A DNA stretch of 64,000 nucleotides from NCBI RefSeq assembly GCF_003581645.1, contig NZ_QXFK01000019.1:738747-802746 (forward strand). Reading direction: 5' to 3'. The DNA comes from Pelagerythrobacter aerophilus (GTDB lineage Bacteria; Pseudomonadota; Alphaproteobacteria; Sphingomonadales; Sphingomonadaceae). The first letter of the stretch is position 1. Every line of letters begins with the position of its first letter. Below, one piece after another: positions 60,856 through 64,000 of the stretch. The notes under the pieces were generated by a model, which did no database searches, was not told the DNA's origin, and saw nothing but the letters and a program-made list of their open reading frames with translations. The translations under genes were made by a program, and so were the position numbers.

Positions 60856-62211
60856 TCAGCGGGTTTCGCGCGCCGAACCGTAGTGCTTCGCGACCGTGCC
60901 CTGCAGTTTCGCCAGATCGTCTGCGTCATACCATTTGCCGGCTGCCATGACACCTGCCGGCTCACGCAGCGTCGCGGGATTTTCCAGCGGATTGGCGTTG
61001 GAGAGGATGAGGTCCGCTCGCTGACCGGCCAAGACGCGGCCGAACGGTGTCCCGCCCTTGGTCTTGGCGATGAAATCGCCCGCGGCTCCGGTTGCGGTCA
61101 TCAGTGCCTGATAGGGCGTTAGGCCCGCGGCCAGCAGCTCATCGAGCTGGTCATGCGCCGAAACCCCGGGAAATAGGCCGGGGATGGTCGGCGCGTCGGT
61201 CCCCAGGATCAGCCGTACACCGCCATCGGCAAACGCCTTGACCAGCCGTCGCTCGAAATCGGCGCGTGGGAGCAATTTGGCGGTCTTGGCGAAATAGTCG
61301 CTCGACAGCCATTGCAATTGACGACGCTGCGGCAACAGGTCGAACTCGGGCCTGCGGAAGATGGTCGGGCCGCGTTCCGGATGGCTGGCGAGCAGGGCGA
61401 TGGTGCGATATGTCAGCGGATCAGCGGTGACCGTGGCATCGTACTGTTTCGCGAGTGCAACCGCATCGGCGATCCGCGACTCGGGCGGCACATCCTCGCC
61501 TCCGCCCTGCCCGGGCGGAAACAGGTAGGAATAGAAGAATTCCTCCAGATGCGCGATCATCGCTTGGCCCTGGGCGAATTGGCTGTCGATCCGAACCGCG
61601 TACACGCCGTGACCGATAATGGGCATCTCGGCGCGCTCGGCTGCCTGGGCCAGTGCGGCATAGACGGGGGGTGTCAGGCCGACATAGACCTTTATGAAAT
61701 CATAGCCTTGCGCCTTCGCCAGCGCGGGAAAGGCGCTTGCTTGCTCGGGCGTGTCTAATACCAGGCCGTTGTAGTCGGCCGTGCCATCAACCAGCCAGCT
61801 CGTGTATACGTGCGGCGCTGCGATTTTCCCGCTATTGGCGCGGGCTGCGGTCCGGCCAGCCAGATTCTGCCGCGCGCCGCCCATGTTGAGTACGGTGGTG
61901 ACGCCATTGACCAGATAGATCGCCAGCTCGTCAGGCGCCTCCGAATGGACGTGCATGTCGGCGAGGCCGGGCGAGAGCCACTTGCCCCGTGCGTCGATGA
62001 CGGTGGCGTCGGCCGGAACGGAGACATCCTTGCCGATTTGCGCGATCACGCCGTCGCGAACCACGATCGTCTGGTCAGCGAGCACGCGCTCGCTATCCAT
62101 CGGGACCACATTGGCATGCGTGAAAGCGGTGGCTGGCGCGGGTTCGGCCGTCACGGCGCTGGCAGTCAGGGTTGCCAGTACCGCGAGTGTGAGACGCGCC
62201 AGCTTGCGCAT
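60856..62211 (-). CDS. Secreted amidohydrolase-family protein
   Basis: 451 residues. Cleavable signal peptide ([22 protein letters not shown]), then an imidazolonepropionase-type (beta/alpha)8 barrel with metal-binding ADMHVHSE near 85, IIGHGVYAV near 198 and GTDAPTIPG near 340. Substrate unknown; peptidase or cyclic-amide hydrolase are possible. Directly downstream of etfA on the same strand. Confidence 0.9.
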   Translation of the reverse strand: MRKLARLTLAVLATLTASAVTAEPAPATAFTHANVVPMDSERVLADQTIVVRDGVIAQIGKDVSVPADATVIDARGKWLSPGLADMHVHSEAPDELAIYLVNGVTTVLNMGGARQNLAGRTAARANSGKIAAPHVYTSWLVDGTADYNGLVLDTPEQASAFPALAKAQGYDFIKVYVGLTPPVYAALAQAAERAEMPIIGHGVYAVRIDSQFAQGQAMIAHLEEFFYSYLFPPGQGGGEDVPPESRIADAVALAKQYDATVTADPLTYRTIALLASHPERGPTIFRRPEFDLLPQRRQLQWLSSDYFAKTAKLLPRADFERRLVKAFADGGVRLILGTDAPTIPGLFPGVSAHDQLDELLAAGLTPYQALMTATGAAGDFIAKTKGGTPFGRVLAGQRADLILSNANPLENPATLREPAGVMAAGKWYDADDLAKLQGTVAKHYGSARETR

Positions 62212-62213
62212 AT

Positions 62214-63143
62214 CTACAGTTTCTCGGTCAGCTCCGGCACCACCTTGAAGAGGTCGGCGACCAGGCCAATGTCCGCGACCTGGAAGATCGGCGCGTCCTC
62301 ATCCTTGTTGATGGCGATGATGGTCTTGGAGTCCTTCATCCCGGCGAGGTGCTGGATCGCGCCGGAGATGCCGATCGCGATATAGACTTCCGGTGCGACG
62401 ATCTTGCCCGTCTGGCCGACCTGGTAGTCGTTGGGGACATAGCCCGCATCGACCGCCGCGCGGCTCGCACCCACGCCCGCGCCGAGCTTGTCGGCGAGCG
62501 GCATGATATATTCCTCGAAGGTCGCTGCGTCCTTGAGCGCGCGGCCGCCCGAGACGATCACCTTGGCGCTGGTCAGCTCGGGACGCTCGCTCTTGGCGAG
62601 CTCCTGGCCGACGAAGCTCGAGATTCCCGCATCGCCGGCGCCGGAGACCGCCTCGACCGTGCCCGAACCGCCTTCGGCGCCGGCCTTGTCGAAAGCCGTG
62701 CCGCGCACGGTGATGACCAGCTTGGGATCGCTCGATTCGACCGTCGCGATCGCGTTGCCGGCATAGATCGGACGAGTGAAGGTCTTCTCCCCCTCGATCG
62801 ACAGGATGTCGGAGATCTGCATCACGTCGAGCAATGCGGCAACGCGCGGGGCGATGTTCTTGCCGGTGGTCGTGGCAGGAGCGAGAAAGGCGTCGTGGTC
62901 CTTCATCAGCTCGGCCGCGAGCGGCGCGACGTTCTCGGCCAGCTGGTGCTCGTAGGCGGGATCGTCGGCGACGTGGACCTTGCCCACCCCTTCGATCTTC
63001 GCGGCCGCCTCGGCCGCCGCGCTGCAGCCGCTGCCGGCAACCAGCAGGTGCACTTCGCCGAGCTTGGCGGCGGCGGTGACCGCGGACAGCGTTGCGTCCT
63101 TTACCGAAGCGTTGTCGTGTTCGACCAGAACCAGCGTTTTCAT
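62214..63143 (-). CDS. etfA: Electron transfer flavoprotein subunit alpha
   Basis: 309 residues. Binds FAD and, with EtfB, carries electrons from acyl-CoA dehydrogenases to ETF-ubiquinone oxidoreductase. Seen: [20 protein letters not shown] at the N-terminus and the FAD-binding C-terminal block [64 protein letters not shown] and [14 protein letters not shown]. Downstream of etfB. Confidence 0.96.
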   Translation of the reverse strand: MKTLVLVEHDNASVKDATLSAVTAAAKLGEVHLLVAGSGCSAAAEAAAKIEGVGKVHVADDPAYEHQLAENVAPLAAELMKDHDAFLAPATTTGKNIAPRVAALLDVMQISDILSIEGEKTFTRPIYAGNAIATVESSDPKLVITVRGTAFDKAGAEGGSGTVEAVSGAGDAGISSFVGQELAKSERPELTSAKVIVSGGRALKDAATFEEYIMPLADKLGAGVGASRAAVDAGYVPNDYQVGQTGKIVAPEVYIAIGISGAIQHLAGMKDSKTIIAINKDEDAPIFQVADIGLVADLFKVVPELTEKL

Positions 63144-63192
63144 CGTCTCTTCCCTAAATTCCGTTGTCCCGCAGCGCTCGAGGTGGTGAGCG

Positions 63193-63236
63193 GCCCTTCG
63201 ATCCTTCGGCGTGGCTCAGGATCCGGGGCGAACGGG
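63193..63236. repeat. Degenerate dispersed intergenic element
   Basis: The stretch starting CCCTTCGATCCTTCGGCG and ending GCGAACGGG, between etfA and etfB, resembles the CCTTCGAC-GCTCAGG-GAACGG repeats scattered in sphingomonad genomes. Only one copy is in the window. Confidence 0.35.
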
Positions 63237-63252
63237 AGCAGACCTGCTAAGC

Positions 63253-63999
63253 TCAAGCGATCCCAAGCGCCTTGATCTTGGCGACCAGCTCGTCGACGTC
63301 GGCGACCTTCACACCCGCCTGCCGCACCGGCGGTTCGGAGACATTGGTCGTCTTGAGACGCGGCGCAGTGTCGACGCCGTAATCGGCGGGGCTTTTGGTA
63401 TCGAGCGGCTTCTGCTTCGCCTTCATGATGTTCGGCAGCGAAGCATAGCGCGGCTCGTTCAGGCGCAGGTCGGTGGTGACGATCGCCGGAAGCGTGAGCT
63501 TGACTGTCTCGAGGCCGCCGTCGATCTCGCGCTTCACGGTGACGCTCTCGCCGTCGATCTCGACGTCGTTGGCGAAGGTGCCCTGCGGCCGGCCGGTCAG
63601 CGCGGCCAGCATCTGGCCGGTCTGGTTCGAATCGTCGTCGATCGCCTGCTTGCCCAGGATCACCAGGCCTGGCTGCTCCGCCTCGTAGATCGCCTTGAGG
63701 ATCTTGGCGACCGCCAACGGCTCGACCTCGTCATCGGTCTGGACCAGGATCGCACGGTCGGCGCCCATCGCGAGCGCGGTGCGCAGCGTTTCCTGGGCCT
63801 TGGCCGGACCGATCGAAACCGCGACCACTTCCTCGGCCTTGCCGGCTTCCTTGATTCGCAGCGCTTCCTCGACCGCGATCTCGTCGAACGGGTTCATGCT
63901 CATCTTGACGTTCGCAAGATCGACACCCGTACCGTCCGCCTTCACCCGAGGCTTCACGTTGTAGTCGATCACCCGTTTCACGGGCACGAGGATCTTCAT
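63253..63999 (-). CDS. etfB: Electron transfer flavoprotein subunit beta
   Basis: 248 residues, complete, its ATG at 63997-63999 on the very edge of the window. N-terminal [18 protein letters not shown], the AMP-binding [21 protein letters not shown] and [30 protein letters not shown] are classic EtfB signatures. The promoter lies outside the window. Followed by etfA after about 110 bp. Confidence 0.96.
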   Translation of the reverse strand: MKILVPVKRVIDYNVKPRVKADGTGVDLANVKMSMNPFDEIAVEEALRIKEAGKAEEVVAVSIGPAKAQETLRTALAMGADRAILVQTDDEVEPLAVAKILKAIYEAEQPGLVILGKQAIDDDSNQTGQMLAALTGRPQGTFANDVEIDGESVTVKREIDGGLETVKLTLPAIVTTDLRLNEPRYASLPNIMKAKQKPLDTKSPADYGVDTAPRLKTTNVSEPPVRQAGVKVADVDELVAKIKALGIA

Positions 64000-64000
64000 G

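Noticed and set aside
1..64000. CRISPR arrays, rRNA, tRNA, insertion sequences
   Set aside because: Reading both strands showed no regularly spaced repeats, no cloverleaf-like segments and no transposase or integrase motifs. A covariance-model search would be needed to exclude small RNAs.

Overview
This is a GC-rich chromosomal segment of an alphaproteobacterium, most likely order Sphingomonadales and probably an Erythrobacteraceae-like organism. The evidence is the gene order nadD-rsfS-rlmH-envC-like-ctpA-dsbB-coq7, the alphaproteobacterial cell-cycle regulators TrcR (DUF1013) and SciP (DUF1153), a DUF1192 protein, clusters of GANTC sites and TTAA-type CtrA motifs, and overall codon use. Family-level placement is inference. 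I found no rRNA, tRNA, CRISPR array, insertion sequence or integrase.

Layout. 1-2819: the N-terminal part of clpA (running off the left edge), a DUF1192 protein and a quinone oxidoreductase. 2820-6720: a small accessory island with an orphan ECF sigma factor translationally coupled to a stand-alone nucleotidyltransferase, a periplasmic small protein, a fused nucleotidyltransferase-HEPN protein and an AlpA-type phage/island regulator, separated by palindromes and a 17-bp direct repeat. 6621-8705: a predicted phosphate-starvation lipid-remodelling operon (PlcP-like phospholipase C and a GT4 lipid glycosyltransferase) behind an array of PhoB-box half sites. 8821-19183: housekeeping and envelope genes: trcR, an acyl-CoA ligase, a bactofilin overlapping an M23 peptidase, nadD, rsfS, rlmH, a degenerate EnvC-like protein, ctpA, dsbB, coq7 and an unknown periplasmic protein.

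19219-43817: a large exopolysaccharide/capsule locus of the Wzx/Wzy type. It has sugar-nucleotide genes for UDP-ManNAcA (wecB, wecC), a uronic acid 4-epimerase, UDP-GlcNAcA (tviB-like), an L-FucNAc or L-QuiNAc set (dehydratase, reductase, 2-epimerase) and a diNAcBac-type set (PglF-, PglE- and PglD-like). It also has a PglC-like initiating sugar transferase, two GT4 glycosyltransferases, an acyltransferase, a MurJ-type flippase, two polymerase/ligase membrane proteins, an outer-membrane export protein and a tyrosine autokinase. The locus is split by a divergent promoter region at 28464-28795: export machinery reads left and assembly genes read right. The right arm is nearly all overlapping start/stop codons, so it is one coupled operon. 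Base composition drops in the polymerase gene at 37334-38704.

43853-63999: ordinary core genes: fabI, a YihY protein, a DnaJ-like chaperone, pdxH, a cation-diffusion transporter, a PhzF-like protein and a serine hydrolase; then a RelE/XRE toxin-antitoxin pair, mnmA, a small gene coupled to sciP, a GlsB/YeaQ membrane protein, an RND efflux pair whose permease carries an extra membrane insert, DUF445, a secreted amidohydrolase, and etfA/etfB.

The points most worth a second look are the sigma-nucleotidyltransferase island, the PhoB array in front of the lipid-remodelling operon, the cell-cycle-type regulatory DNA before the M23/bactofilin pair and before sciP, and the composition of the polysaccharide locus.
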